Below, piece by piece: positions 38,216 to 53,300 of a DNA stretch of 64,000 nucleotides (its first letter is position 1; each line of letters starts with the position of its first letter). Where the stretch lies: contig OX246743.1 of NCBI GenBank assembly GCA_945910005.1, positions 15,234,587-15,298,586 of the forward strand, in the 5' to 3' direction. The notes beneath the pieces are model-generated. The model searched no databases and had not been told where the DNA came from. It saw only the letters and a program-made list of their open reading frames with translations. Made by a program: the position numbers and the translations under genes. Source of the stretch: Isoperla grammatica. Taxonomy: Eukaryota; Arthropoda; Insecta; Plecoptera; Perlodidae.

Positions 38216-41200
38216 ATGTTGCATGTAGTTGCTCTCATGTCACTGACTTAGCGCAGGGTTTATCAAGTACAGTCACCTTCAAGAGCGAGGAAACAAGCGT
38301 TGTCTTCATATGTTGCATGTTGTTGCTCTCATGTCACTGACTAAGCGCAGGGTTTATCAAGTACAGTCACCTTCACAAGCGAGGAAACATGCGTTGTCTT
38401 CATAAGTTGCATGTAGTTGCTCTTATGTCACTGACTAAGCGCAGGGTTTATTAAGTACAGTCACCTTCACAAGCGAGGAAACATGCGTTGTCCTAATATG
38501 TTCAAGAAGTGGCTTTCATGTCACTGACTTAGCGCAGGGTTTATCAAGTACAGTCACCTTCACAAGCGAGGAAACATGCGTTGTCCTAATATGTTCAAGA
38601 AGTGGCTTTCATGTCACTGACTTAGCGCAGGGTTTATCAAGTACAGTCACCTTCACAAGCGAGGAAACATGCGTTGTCTTCATATGTTGCATGTAGTTGC
38701 ACTCATGTCACTGACTTAGCGCAGGGTTTATTACGTACAGTCACCGTCACAAGCGAGGAAACATGCGTTGTCTTCATATGTTGCATGTAGTTGCTCTCAT
38801 GTCACTGACTTAGCGCAGGGTTTATCAAGTACAGTCACCGTCACAAGCGAGGAAACATGCGTTGTCCTCATACGTTGCATGAACTGGCCTTCATGTCACT
38901 GACTTAGCGCAGGGTATATCACGTACAGTAACTTTCCCAAGCGAGAAAACATGCGTTGTCTTCATATGTTTCATGTAGTTGCTCTCATGTCACTGACTTA
39001 GCGCAGGGTTTATCACGTACAGTCACCGTCACAAGCGAGGAAACATGCGATGTCTTAATATGTTGCATGTAGTTGCTCTCATGTAACTGACTTAGCGCAG
39101 GGTTTATCAAGTACAGTCATCTTCACGAGCGAGGAAACATGCGTTGTCCTAATATGTTGCATGTAGTTGCTCTCATGTCACTGACTTAGCGCAGGGTTTA
39201 TCAAGTACAGTCACCTTCACAAGCGAGGAAACATGCATTGTCTTCATATGTTGCATGTAGTTGCTCTCATGTCACTGACTTAGCGCAGGGTTTATCAAGT
39301 ACAGTCACCTTCACAAGCGAGGAAACATGCGTTGTCCTAATATGTTCAAGAAGTTTTTTTCATGTCACTGACTTAGCGCAGGGTTTATCAAGTACAGTCA
39401 CCTTCACAAGCGAGGAAACATGCGTTGTCCTAATATGTTCAAGAAGTGGCTGTCATGTCACTGACTTAGCGCAGGGTTTATCAAGTACAGTCACCTTCAC
39501 AAGCGAGGAAACATGCTTTGTCTTCATATGTTGCATGTAGTTGCTCTCATGTCACTGACATAGCGCAGGGTTTATCAAGTACAGTCACCTTCACAAGCGA
39601 GGAAACATGCGTTGTCTTCATATGTTGCATGTAGTTGCTCTCATGTCACTGACTAAGCGCAGGGTTTATCACGTAAAGTCACCTTCACAAGCGAGGAAAC
39701 ATGCGTTGTCTTTATATGTTGCATGTAGTTGCTCTTATGTCACTGACTTAGCGCAGGGTTTATCAAGTACAGTCACCGTCACAAGCGAGAAAACATGCGT
39801 TGTCTTTATATGTTGCATGTAGTTGCTCTCATGTCACTGACTTAGCGCAGGGTTAATCAAGTACATTCACCGTCACAAGCGAGGAAACATGCGTTGTCCT
39901 CATATGTTGCATGTAGTTGCTCTCATGTCACTTACTAAGCGCAGGGTTTATCACGTACAGTCACCTTCACAAGCGAGGAAACATGCGTTGTCTTCATATG
40001 TTGCATGAAGTGGCTCTCATGTCACTGACTTAGCGCAGGGTTTATCAAGTACAGTCACCGTCACAAGCGAGGAAACATGCGTTGTCTTCATATGTTGCAT
40101 GTGGTTGCTCTCATGTCACTGACTTAGCGCAGGGTTTATCAAGTACAGTCACCGTCACAAGCGAGGAAACATGCGTTGTCCTAATATGTTGCATGTGTTT
40201 CTCTCATGTCACTGACTTAGCGCAGGGTTTATCAAGTACAGTCACCTTCACAAGCGAGGAAACATGCGTTGTCCTTATATGTTGCATGAAGTGGCTCTCA
40301 TGTCACTGACTTAGCGCAGGGTTTATCAAGTACAGTCACCGTCACAAGCGAGCAAACATGCGTTGTCCTTATATGTTGCATGTAGTTGCTCTTATGGCAC
40401 TGACTTAGCGCAGGGTTTATCAAGTACAGTCACCTTAACAAGCGAGGAAACATGCGTTGTCCTAATATGTTCAAGAAGTGGCTTTCATGTCACTGACTTA
40501 GCGCAGGGTTTATCAAGTACAGTCACCTTCACAAGCGAGGAAACATGCGTTGTCTTCTTATGTTGCATGTAGTTGCACTCATGTCACTGACTTAGCGCAA
40601 GGGTTTATTACGTACAGTAACCGTCACAAGCGAGGAAACATGCGTTGTCTTCATATGTTGCATGTAGTTGCTCTCATGTCACTGACTTAGCGCAGGGTTT
40701 ATCAAGTACAGTCACCGTCACAAGCAAGGAAACATGCGTTGTCTTCATATGTTGCATGTAGTTGCTCTCATGTCACTGACTTAGCGCAGGGTTTATCAAG
40801 TACAGTCACCTTCACAAGCGAGGAAACATGCGTTGTGCTCATATGTTGCATGTAGTTGCTCTCATGTCACTGACTTAGCGCAGGGTTTATAAAGTACAGT
40901 CACCGTCACAAGCGAGGAAACATGCGTTGTCTTCATATGTTGCATGTAGTTGCTCATATGTCACTGACTTAGTGCAGGGTTTATCAAGTACAGTCACCTT
41001 CACAAGCGAGGAAACATGCGTTTTCCTCATATGTTGCATGTTGTTGCGGTCATGTCACTGACTTAGCGCAGGGTTAATCACGTACAGTCACCTTCACAAG
41101 CGAGGAAACATGCGTTGTCTTCATATGTTGCATGAAGTGGTCTTCATATCACTGACTTAGCGCAGGGTTTATCAAGTACAGTCACCGTCACAAGCGAGGA

Positions 41201-44200
41201 AACATTCGTTCTCTTCATATGTTGCATGTAGTTGCTCTCATGTCACTGACTTAGCGCAGGGTTTATCACGTACAGTCACTTTCACAAGCGAGGAAACATG
41301 CGTTGTCTTCATATGTTGCATGTAGTTGCTCTCATGTCACTGACTTAGCGCAGGGTTTATCTAGTACAGTCACCGTCACAAGCGAGGAAACATGCGTTGT
41401 CTTCATTGGTTGCATGTAGTTGCTCTTATGTCACTGACTTAGCGCAGGGTTTATCAAGTTCAGTCACCGTCACAAGCGAGGAAACATGCGTTGTCTTCAT
41501 ATGTTGCATGAACTGGCCTTCATGTCACTGACTTAGCGCAGGGTATATCACGTACAGTAACTTTCCCAAGCGAGGAAACATGCGTTGTCTTCATATGTTG
41601 CATGTAGTTGCTCTCATGTCACTGACTTAGCGCTGGGTTTATCACGTAAGGTCACCGTCACAAGCGAGGAAACATGCGATGTCTTCATATGTTGCATGTA
41701 GTTGCTCTCATGTCACTGACTTAGCGCAGGGTTTATCAAGTACAGTCACCTTCACAAGCGAGGAAACATGCGTTGTCCTAATATGTTGACTGTAGTTGCT
41801 CTCATGTCACTGACTTAGCGCAGGGTTTATCAAGTACAGTTACCTTCACTAGCGAGGAAACATGCATTGTCTTCATATGTTGCATGAAATTGCACTCATG
41901 TCACTGACTTAGCGCAGGGTTTATCAAGTACAGTCACCTTCACATGCGAGGAAACATGCGTTGTCTACATATGTGGCATGAACTGGCCTTCATGTCACTG
42001 ACTTAGCGCAGGGTATATCACGTACAGTAACTTTCCCAAGCAAGGAAACATGCGTTGTCTTCATATGTTGCATGTAGTTGCTCTTATGTCACTGACTTAG
42101 CGCAGGGTTTATCACGTTAGGTCACCGTCACAAGCGAGGAAACATGCGATGTCTTCATATGTTGCATGTAGTTGCTCTCATGTCACTGACTTAGCGCAGG
42201 GTTTATCAAGTACAGTCACCTTCACAAGCGAAGAAACATGCGTTGTCCTAATATGTTGACTGTAGTTGCTCTCATGTCACTGACTTAGCGCAGGGTTTAT
42301 CAAATACAGTCACCTTCACAAGCGAGGAAACACGCTTTGTCTTCATATGTTGCATGTAGTTGCTCTCATGTCACTGACTTAGAGCAGGGTTTATCAAGTA
42401 CAGTCACCTTCACAAGCGAGGAAACATGCGTTGTCCTAATATGTTCAAGAAGTGGCTTTCATGTCACTGACTGAGCGCAGGGTTTATCAAGTACAGTCAC
42501 CTTCACAAGCGAGGAAACATGCGTTGTCCTAATATGTGTAAGAAATGGCTTTCATGTCACTGACTAAGCGCAGGGTTTATCAAGTACAGTCACCTTCACA
42601 AGCGAGGAAACATGCGTTGTCTTCATATGTTGCATGTAGTTGCTCTCATATCACTGACTTAGCGCAGGGATTATCAAGTACAGTCACCTTCACAAGCGAG
42701 GAAACATGCGTTGTCTTCATATGTTGCATGTAGTTGCTCTCATGTCACTGACTAAGCGCAGGGTTTATCACGTAAAGTCACCTTCACAAGCGAGGAAACA
42801 TGCGTTGTCTTTATATGTTGCATGTAGTTGCTCTTATGTCACTGACTTAGCGCAGGGTTTATCAAGTACAGTCACCATCACAAGCGAGAAAACATGCGTT
42901 TTCTTTATATGTTGCATGTAGTTGCTCTCATGTCACTGACTTAGCGCAGGGTTTATCAAGTACATTCACCGTCACAAGCGAGGAAACATGCGTTGTCCTC
43001 ATATGTTGTATGTAGTTGCTCTCATGTCACTTACTTAGCGCAGGGTTTATCACGTACAGTCACCTTCACAAGCGAGGAAACATGCGTTGTCTTCATATGT
43101 TGCATGAAGTGGCTCTCATATCACTGACTTAGCGCAGGGTTTATCAAGTACAGTCACCGTCACAAGCGAGGAAACATGCGTTGTCTTCATATGTTGCATG
43201 TGGTTGCTCTCATGTCACTGACTTAGCGCAGGGTTTATCAAGTACAGTCACCGTTACAAGCGAGGAAACATGCGTTGTCCTTATATGTTGCATGTGTTGC
43301 TCTCATGTCACTGACTTAGCGCAGGGTTTATCAAGTACAGTCACCTTCACAAGCGAGGAAACATGCGTTGTCTTCATATGTTGCATGAAGTGGCTCTCAT
43401 GTCACTGACTTAGCGCAGGGTTTATCAAGTACAGTCACCGTCACAAGCGAGGAAACATGCGTTGTCCTTATATGTTGCATGTAGTTGCTCTTATGTCACT
43501 GACTTAGCGCAGGGTTTATCAAGTACAGTCACCTTCACAAGCGAGGAAACATGCGTTGTCCTAATATGTTCAAGAAGTGGCTTTCATGTCACTGACTTAG
43601 CGCAGAGTTTATCAAGTACAGTCACCTTCACAAGCGAGGAAACATGCGTTGTCTTCTTATGTTGCATGTAGTTGCACTCATGTCACTGACTTAGCGCAGG
43701 GTTTATTACGTACAGTAACCGTCACAAGCGAGGAAACATGCGTTGTCTTCATATGTTGCATGTAGTTGCTCTCATGTCACTGACTTAGCGCAGGGTTTAT
43801 CAAGTACAGTCACCGTCACAAGCGAGAAAACATGCGTTGTCTTCATATGTTGCATGTAGTTGCTCTCATGTCACTGACTTAGCGCAGGGTTTATCAAGTA
43901 CAGTCACCTTCACAAGCGAGGAAACATGCGTTGTCCTCATATGTTGCATGTAGTTGATCTCATGTCACTGACTTAGCGCAGGGTTTATCAAGTACAGTCA
44001 CCGTCACAAGCGAGGAAACATGCGTTGTCTTCATATGTTGCATGTAGTTGCTCATATGTCACTGACTTAGCGCAGGGTTTATCAAGTACAGTCACCTTTA
44101 CAAGCAAGGAAACATGCGTTTTCCTCATATGTTGCATGTTGTTGCGGTCATGTCACTGACTTAGCGCAGGGTTAATCACGTACAGTCACCTTCACAAGCG

Positions 44201-44284
44201 AGGAAACATGCGTTGTCTTCATATGTTGCATGATGTGGCTTTCATATCACTGACTTAGCGCAGGGTTTATCAAGTACAGTCACC
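38216..44284 (+). repeat. S1, first copy of a 65-68-unit tandem duplication
   Basis: S1 aligns with 44,597-50,381. The offset is 6381 bp at the left (aagagcgagg at 38,281 and 44,662), 6286 after one unit is lost in S2 near 46,100, and 6097 after two more are lost near 49,250. The shared marks are private: cataagttgc, catacgttgc in a class E unit, cttaacaagc, gtgctcatatg, ttataaagtac and close class E pairs. The right end is at about 44,284, where S1 turns to caccttc and S2 to caccgtc. S1 carries a small T-run (gaagtttttttcatg) near 39,352 that is absent from S2. Confidence 0.85.
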
Positions 44285-44596
44285 TTCACAAGCGAGGAAA
44301 CATGCGTTGTCCTAATATGTTCAAGAAGTGGCTTTCATGTCACTGACTTAGCGCAGGGTTTATCAAGTACAGTCACCTTCACAAGCGAGGAAACATGCGT
44401 TGTCCTAATATGTTCAAGAAGTGGCTGTCATGTCACTGACTTAGCGCAGGGTTTATCAAGTACAGTCACCTTCACAAGCGAGGAAACATGCTTTGTCTTC
44501 ATATGTTGCATGTAGTTGCTCTCATGTCACTGACATAGCGCAGGGTTTATCAAGTACAGTCACCTTCACGAGCGAGGAAACATGCGTTGTCCTAAT
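44285..44596 (+). repeat. Mosaic junction between S1 and S2
   Basis: About three and a half units join S1 to S2. They read class B, class B with ggctgtcatg, a ctttgtc unit with gacatagcg, then a unit start ttcacgagcg with cctaatatgttgcatg. The first three match 39,300-39,560 and the last matches the unit near 39,125 or 45,505. The S duplication was thus not a clean single-step event, or the junction was later patched by exchange with sequence from inside S1. Confidence 0.7.
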
Positions 44597-47500
44597 ATGT
44601 TGCATGTAGTTGCTCTCATGTCACTGACTTAGCGCAGGGTTTATCAAGTACAGTCACCTTCAAGAGCGAGGAAACAAGCGTTGTCTTCATATGTTGCATG
44701 TTGTTGCTCTCATGTCACTGACTAAGCGCAGGGTTTATCAAGTACAGTCACCTTCACAAGCGAGGAAACATGCGTTGTCTTCATAAGTTGCATGTAGTTG
44801 CTCTTATGTCACTGACTAAGCGCAGGGTTTATTAAGTACAGTCACCTTCACAAGCGAGGAAACATGCGTTGTCCTAATATGTTCAAGAAGTGGCTTTCAT
44901 GTCACTGACTTAGCGCAGGGTTTATCAAGTACAGTCACCTTCACAAGCGAGGAAACATGCGTTGTCCTAATATGTTCAAGAAGTGGCTTTCATGTCACTG
45001 ACTTAGCGCAGGGTTTATCAAGTACAGTCACCTTCACAAGCGAGGAAACATGTGTTGTCTTCATATGTTGCATGTAGTTGCACTCATGTCACTGACTTAG
45101 CGCAGGGTTTATTACGTACAGTCACCGTCACAAGCGAGGAAACATGCGTTGTCTTCATATGTTGCATGTAGTTGCTCTCATGTCACTGACTTAGCGCAGG
45201 GTTTATCAAGTACAGTCACCGTCACAAGCGAGGAAACATGCGTTGTCCTCATACGTTGCATGAACTGGCCTTCATGTCACTGACTTAGCGCAGGGTATAT
45301 CACGTACAGTAACTTTCCCAAGCGAGAAAACATGCGTTGTCTTCATATGTTTCATGTAGTTGCTCTCATGTCACTGACTTAGCGCAGGGTTTATCACGTA
45401 CAGTCACCGTCACAAGCGAGGAAACATGCGATGTCTTCATATGTTGCATGTAGTTGCTCTCATGTAACTGACTTAGCGCAGGGTTTATCAAGTACAGTCA
45501 CCTTCACGAGCGAGGAAACATGCGTTGTCCTAATATGTTGCATGTAGTTGCTCTCATGTCACTGACTTAGCGCAGGGTTTATCAAGTACAGTCACCTTCA
45601 CAAGCGAGGAAACATGCATTGTTTTCATATGTTGCATGTAGTTGCTCTCATGTCACTGACTTAGCGCAGGGTTTATCAAGTACAGTCACCTTAACAAGCG
45701 AGGAAACATGCGTTGTCCTAATATGTTCAAGAAGTGGCTTTCATGTCACTGACTTAGCGCAGGGTTTATCAAGTACAGTCACCTTCACAAGCGAGGAAAC
45801 ATGCGTTGTCCTAATATGTTCAAGAAGTGGCTGTCATGTCACTGACTTAGCGCAGGGTTTATCAAGTACAGTCACCTTCACAAGCGAGGAAACATGCTTT
45901 GTCTTCATATGTTGCATGTTGTTGCTCTCATGTCACTGACATAGCGCAGGGTTTATCAAGTACAGTCACCTTCACAAGCGAGGAAACATGCGTTGTCTTC
46001 ATATGTTGCATGTAGTTGCTCTCATGTCACTGACTAAGCGCAGGGTTTATCACGTAAAGTCACCTTCACAAGCGAGGAAACATGCGTTGTCTTTATATGT
46101 TGCATGTAGTTGCTCTCATGTCACTGACTTAGCGCAGGGTTAATCAAGTACATTCACCGTCACAAGCGAGGTAACATGCGTTGTCCTCATATGTTGCATG
46201 TAGTTGCTCTCATGTCACTGACTAAGCGCAGGGTTTATCACGTACAGTCACCTTCACAAGCGAGGAAACATGCGTTGTCTTCATATGTTGCATGAAGTGG
46301 CTCTCATGTCACTGACTTAGCGCAGGGTTTATCAAGTACAGTCACCGTCACAAGCGAGGAAACATGCGTTGTCTTCATATGTTGCATGTGGTTGCTCTCA
46401 TGTCACTGACTTAGCGCAGGGTTTATCAAGTACAGTCACCGTCACAAGCGAGGAAACATGCGTTGTCCTAATATGTTGCATGTGTTGCTCTCATGTCACT
46501 GACTTAGCGCAGGGTTTATCAAGTACAGTCACCTTCACAAGCGAGGAAACATGCGTTGTCTTCATATGTTGCATGAAGTGGCTCTCATGTCACTGACTTA
46601 GCGCAGGGTTTATCAAGTACAGTCACCGTCACAAGCGAGCAAACATGCGTTGTCCTTATATGTTGCATGTAGTTGCTCTTATGGCACTGACTTAGCGCAG
46701 GGTTTATCAAGTACAGTCACCTTAACAAGCGAGGAAACATGCGTTGTCCTAATATGTTCAAGAAGTGGCTTTCATGTCACTGACTTAGCGCAGGGTTAAT
46801 CAAGTACAGTCACCTTCACAAGCGAGGAAACATGCGTTGTCTTCTTATGTTGCATGTAGTTGCACTCATGTCACTGACTTAGCGCAGGGTTTATTACGTA
46901 CAGTAACCGTAACAAGCGAGGAAACATGCGTTGTCTTCATATGTTGCATGTAGTTGCTCTCATGTCACTGACTTAGCGCAGGGTTTATCAAGTACAGTCA
47001 CCGTCACAAGCGAGGAAACATGCGTTGTCTTCATATGTTGCATGTAGTTGCTCTCATGTCACTGACTTAGCGCAGGGTTTATCAAGTACAGTCACCTTCA
47101 CAAGCGAGGAAACATGCGTTGTGCTCATATGTTGCATGTAGTTGCTCTCATGTCACTGACTTAGCGCAGGGTTTATAAAGTACAGTCACCGTCACAAGCG
47201 AGGAAACATGCGTTGTCTTCATATGTTGCATGTAGTTGCTCATATGTCACTGACTTAGTGCAGGGTTTATCAAGTACAGTCACCTTCACAAGCGAGGAAA
47301 CATGCGTTTTCCTCATATGTTGCATGTTGTTGCGGTCATGTCACTGACTAAGCGCAGGGTTAATCACGTACAGTCACCTTCACAAGCGAGGAAACATGCG
47401 TTGTCTTCATATGTTGCATGAAGTGGCTTTCATATCACTGACTTAGCGCAGGGTTTATCAAGTACAGTCACCGTCACAAGCGAGGAAACATTCGTTCTCT

Positions 47501-50381
47501 TCATATGTTGCATGTAGTTGCTCTCATGTCACTGACTTAGCGCAGGGTTTATCACGTACAGTCACTTTCACAAGCGAGGAAACATGCGTTGTCTTCATAT
47601 GTTGCATGTAGTTGCTCTCATGTCACTGACTTAGCGCAGGGTTTATCTAGTACAGTCACCGTCACAAGCGAGGAAACATGCGTTGTCTTCATTGGTTGCA
47701 TGTAGTTGCTCTTATGTCACTGACTTAGCGCAGGGTTTATCAAGTTCAGTCACCGTCACAAGCGAGGAAACATGCGTTGTCTTCATATGTTGCATGAACT
47801 GGCCTTCATGTCACTGACCTAGCGCAGGGTATATCACGTACAGTAACTTTCCCAAGCGAGGAAACATGCTTTGTCTTTATATGTTGCATGTAGTTGCTCT
47901 CATGTCACTGACTTAGCGCAGGGTTTATCACGTAAGGTCACCGTCACAAGCAAAGAAACATGCGATGTCTTCATATATTGCATGTAGTTGCTCTCATGTC
48001 ACTGACTTAGCGCAGGGTTTATCAAGTACAGTCACCTTCACAAGCGAGGAAACATGCGTTGTCCTAATATGTTGACTGTAGTTGCTCTCATGTCACTGAC
48101 TTAGCGCAGGGTTTATCAAGTACAGTTACCTTCACAAGCGAGGAAACATGCATTGTCTTCATATGTTGCATGAAATTGCACTCATGTCACTGACTTAGCG
48201 CAGGGTTTATCAAGTACAGTCACCTTCACATGCGAGGAAACATGCGTTGTCTTCATATGTTGCTTGAACTGGCCTTCATGTCACTGACTTAGCGCAGGGT
48301 ATATCACGTACAGTAACTTTCCCAAGCAAGGAAACATGCGTTGTCTTCATAAGTTGCATGTAGTTGCTCTTATGTCACTGACTTAGCGCAGGGTTTATCA
48401 CGAAAGGTCACCGTCACAAGCGAGGAAACATGCGATGTCTTCATATGTTGCATGTAGTTGCTCTCATGTCACTGACTTAGCGCAGGGTTTATCAAGTACA
48501 GTCACCTTCACAAGCGAAGAAACATGCGTTGTCCTAATATGTTGACTGTAGTTGCTCTCATGTCACTGACTTAGCGCAGAGTTTATCAAATACAGTCACC
48601 TTCACAAGCGAGGAAACACGCTTTGTCTTCATATGTTGCATGTAGTTGCTCTCATGTCACTGACTTAGCGCAGGGTTTATCAAGTACAGTCACCTTCACA
48701 AGCGAGGAAACATGCGTTGTCCTAATATGTTCAAGAAGTGGCTTTCATGTCACTGACTGAGCGCAGAGTTTATCAAGTGCAGTCACCTTCAGAAGCGAGG
48801 AAACATGCGTTGTCCTAATATGTGTAAGAAATGGCTTTCATGTCACTGACTAAGCGCAGGGTTTATCAAGTACAGTCACCTTCACAAGCGAGGAAACATG
48901 CGTTGTCTTCATATGTTGCATGTAGTTGCTCTCATATCACTGACTTAGCGCAGGGATTATCAAGTACAGTCACCTTCACAAGCGAGGAAACATGCGTTGT
49001 CTTCATATGTTGCATGTAGTTGCTCTAGTGTCACTGACTAAGCGCAGGGTTTATCACGTAAAGTCACCTTCACAAGCGAGGAAACATGCGTTGTCTTTAT
49101 ATGTTGCATGTAGTTGCTCTTATGTCACTGACTTAGCGCAGGGTTTATCAAGTACAGTCACCGTCACAAGCGAGAAAACATGCGTTTTCTTTATATGTTG
49201 CATGTAGTTGCTCTCATGTCACTGACTTAGCGCAGGGTTTATCAAGTACATTCACCGTCACAAGCGAGAAAAAATGCGTTGTCCTTATATGTTGCATGTG
49301 TTGCTCTCATGTCACTGACTTAGCGCAGGGTTTATCAAGTACAGTCACCGTCACAAGCGAGAAAAAATGCGTTGTCCTTATATGTTGCATGTGTTGCTCT
49401 CATGTCATTGACTTAGCGCAGGGTTTATCAAGTACAGTCACCTTCACAAGCGAGGAAACATGCGTTGTCTTCATATGTTGCATGAAGTGGCTCTCATGTC
49501 ACTGACTTAGCGCAGGGTTTATCAAGTACAGTCACCGTCACAAGCGAGGAAACATGCGTTGTCCTTATATGTTGCATGTAGTTGCTCTTATGTCACTGAC
49601 TTAGCGCAGGGTTTATCAAGTACAGTCACCTTCACAAGCGAGGAAACATGCGTTGTCCTAATATGTTCAAGAAGTGGCTTTCATGTCACTGACTTAGCGC
49701 AGAGTTTATCAAGTACAGCCACCTTCACAAGCGAGGAAACATGCGTTGTCTTCTTATGTTGCATGTAGTTGCACTCATGTCCCTGACTTAGCGCAGGGTT
49801 TATTACGTACAGTAACCGTCACAAGCGAGGAAACATGCGTTGTCTTCATATGTTGCATGTAGTTGCTCTCATGTCACTGACTAAGCGCAGGGTTTATCAA
49901 GTACAGTCACCGTCACAAGCGAGGAAACATGCGTTGTCTTCATATGTTGCATGTAGTTGCTCTCATGTCACTGACTTAGCGCAGGGTTTATCAAGTACAG
50001 TCACCTTCACAAGCGAGGAAACATGCGTTGTCCTCATATGTTGCATGTAGTTGATCTCATGTCACTGACTTAGCGCAGGGTTTATCAAGTACAGTCACCG
50101 TCACAAGCGAGGAAACATGCGTTGTCTTCATATGTTGCATGTAGTTGCTCATATGGCACTGAATTAGCGCAGGGTTTATCAAGTACAGTCACCTTCACAA
50201 GCGAGGAAACATGCGTTTTCCTCATATGTTGCATGTTGTTGCGGTCATGTCACTGACTTAGCGCAGGGTTAATCACGTACAGTCACCTTCACAAGCGAGG
50301 AAACATGCGTTGTCTTCATATGTTGCATGATGTGGCTTTCATATCACTGACTTAGCGCAGGGTTTATCAAGTACAGTCACC
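44597..50381 (+). repeat. S2, second copy of the 65-68-unit duplication, shortened by three units
   Basis: S2 follows S1 unit by unit with three units deleted in total. One deletion removes the gagaaaac unit seen near 39,790. The other fuses two neighbouring units near 49,270, leaving two class C units in a row, each with gagaaaaaatgcg. Many small private substitutions separate S2 from S1 (aaagaaaca near 47,955, ctagtgtc near 49,025, tcataacac near 50,434), so this duplication looks clearly older than Q1/Q2. Confidence 0.84.
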
Positions 50382-53300
50382 GTCACAAGCGAGGAAACAT
50401 TCGTTCTCTTCATATGTTGCATGTAGTTGCTCTCATAACACTGACTTAGCGCAGGGTTTATCACGTACAGTCACTTTCACAATCGAGGAAACATGCGTTG
50501 TCTTCATATGTTGCATGTAGTTGCTCTCATGTCACTGACTTAGCGCAGGGTTTATCTAGTACAGTCACCGTCACAAGCGAGGAAACATGCGTTGTCTTCA
50601 TTGGTTGCATGTAGTTGCTCTTATGTCACTGACTAAGCGCAGGGTTTATCAAGTTCAGTCACCGTCACAAGCGAGGAAACATGCGTTGTCTTCATATGTT
50701 GCATGAACTGGCCTTCATGTCACTGACTTAGCGCAGGGTATATCACGTACAGTAACTTTCCCAAGCGAGGAAACATGCGTTGTCTTCATATGTTGCATGT
50801 AGTTGCTCTCATGTCACTGACTTAGCGCAGGGTTTATCACGTAAGGTCACCGTCACAAGCGAGGAAAAATGCGATGTCTTCATATGTTGCATGTAGTTGC
50901 TCTCATGTCACTGACTTAGCGCAGGGTTTATCAAGTACAGTCACCTTCACAAGCGAAGAAACATGCGTTGTCCTAATATGTTGACTGTAGTTGCTCTCAT
51001 GTCACTGACTTAGCGCAGGGTTTATCAAGTACAGTTACCTTCACAAGCGAGGAAACATGCATTGTCTTCATATGTTGCATGAAATTGCACTCATGTCACT
51101 GACTTAGCGCAGGGTTTATCAAGTACAGTCACCTTCACATGCGAGGAAACATGCGTTGTCTTCATATGTTGCATGAAGTTGCTCTCATGTCACTGACTTA
51201 GCGCAGGGTTTATCAAATACAGTCACCTTCACAAGCGAGGAAACATGCTTTGTCTTCATATGTTGCATGTAGTTGCTCTCATGTCACTGACTTAGCGCAG
51301 GGTTTATCAAGTACAGTCACCTTCACAAGCGAGGAAACATGCGTTGTCCTAATATGTTCAAGAAGTGGCTTTCATGTCACTGACTTAGCGCAGGGTTTAT
51401 CAAGTACAGTCACCTTCACAAGCGAGGAAACATGCGTTGTCCTAATATGTGTAAGAAATTGCTTTCATGTCACTGACTAAGCGCAGGGTTTATCAAGTAC
51501 AGTCACCTTCACAAGCGAGGAAACATGCGTTGTCTTCATATGTTGCATGTAGTTGCTCTCATATCACTGACTTAGCGCAGGGATTATCAAGTACAGTCAC
51601 CTTCACAAGCGAGGAAACATGCGTGGTCTTCATATGTTGCATGTAGTTGCTCTCATGTCACTGACTTAGCGCAGGGTTTATCAAGTACAGTCTCACCTTC
51701 ACAAGCGAGGAAACATGCTTTGTCTTCATATGTTGCATGTAGTTGCTCTCATGTCACTGACATAGCGCCGGGTTTATCAAGTACAGTCACCTTCACAAGC
51801 GAGGAAACATGCGTTGTCTTCATATGTTGCATGTAGTTGCTCTTATGTCACTGACTTAGCGCAGGGTTTATCAAGTACAGTCACATTTACAATCAAGGAA
51901 ACATGCGTTGTCTTCATTGGTTGCATGTAGTTGAGTGGCTTTCATGTCACTGACTTAGCGCAGGGTTTATCAAGTACAGTCACCTTCACAAGCGAGGAAA
52001 CATGCGTTGTCTTCATATGTTGCATGTAGTTGCTCTTATGTCACTGACTTAGCGCAGGGTTTATCAAGTACAGTCACATTTACAATCGAGGAAACATGCG
52101 TTGTCTTCATTGGTTGCATGTAGTTGCTCTCATGTCACTCACTTAGCGCAGGGTTTATCAAGTACAGTCACCTTCACAAGCGAGGAAACATGCGATGTCT
52201 TCATATGTTGCATGTAGTTGCTCTCATGTCACTGACTAAGCGCAGGGTTTATCACGTGAAGTCACCTTCACAAGCGAGGAAACATGCGTTGTCTTTATAT
52301 GTTGCATGTAGTTGCTCTTATGTCACTGACTTAGCGCAGGGTTTATCAAGTACAGTCACCGTCACAAGCGAGGAAACATGCGTTGTCCTTATATGTTGCA
52401 TGTAGTTGCTCTCATGTCACTGACTTAGCGCAGGGTTTATCAAGTACAGTCACCTTCACAAGCGAGGAAACATGCGTTGTCTTCATATGTTGCAAGTAGT
52501 TGCTTTCATGTCACTGACTTAGCGCAGGGTTTATCAAGTACAGTCAACTTCACAAGCGAGGAAACAAGCGTTGTCTTCAAATGTTGCATGTAGTTGCTCT
52601 CATGTCACTGACTAAGCGCAGGGTTTATCAAGTACAGTCACCTTCACAAGCGAGGAAACATGCGTTGTCTTCGTATGTTGCATGTAGTTGCTCTTATGTC
52701 ACTGACTTAGCGCAGGGTTTATCAAGTACAGTCACCTTCACAAGCGAGGAAACATGCGTTGTCCTAATATGTTCAAGAAGTGGCTTTCATGTCACTGACT
52801 TAGCGCAGGGTTTATCAAGTACAGTCACCCTCACAAGCGAGGAAACATGCGTTGTCTTCATATGTTGCATGTAGTTGCTCTTATGTCACTGACTTAGCGC
52901 AGGGTTTATCAAGTACAGTCACATTTACAATCGAGGAAACATGCGTTGTCTTCATTGGTTGCATGTAGTTGCTCTGATGTCACTGACTTAGCGCAGGGTT
53001 TATCAAGTACAGTCACCTTCACAAGCGAGGAAACATGCGATGTCTTCATATGTTGCATGTAGTTGCTCTCATGTCACTGACTAAGCGCAGGGTTTATCAC
53101 GTGAAGTCACCTTCACAAGCGAGGAAACATGCGTTGTCTTTATATGTTTCATGTAGTTGCTCTTATGTCACTGACTTAGCGCAGGGTTTATCTTGTACAG
53201 TCACCGTCACAAGCGAGAAAACATGCGTTGTCTTTATATGTTGCATGTAGTTGCTCTCATGTCACTGACTTAGCGCAGGGTATATCAAGTACATTCACCG

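Noticed and set aside
39348..39362. T-run gaagtttttttcatg as a polymerase III or intrinsic terminator
   Set aside because: It is a single altered class B unit without a preceding stem or a transcript, and its S2 equivalent lacks it. The T-runs at 35,638 and 54,124 (gggtttttttcg) are likewise single changed units shared through the R duplication.
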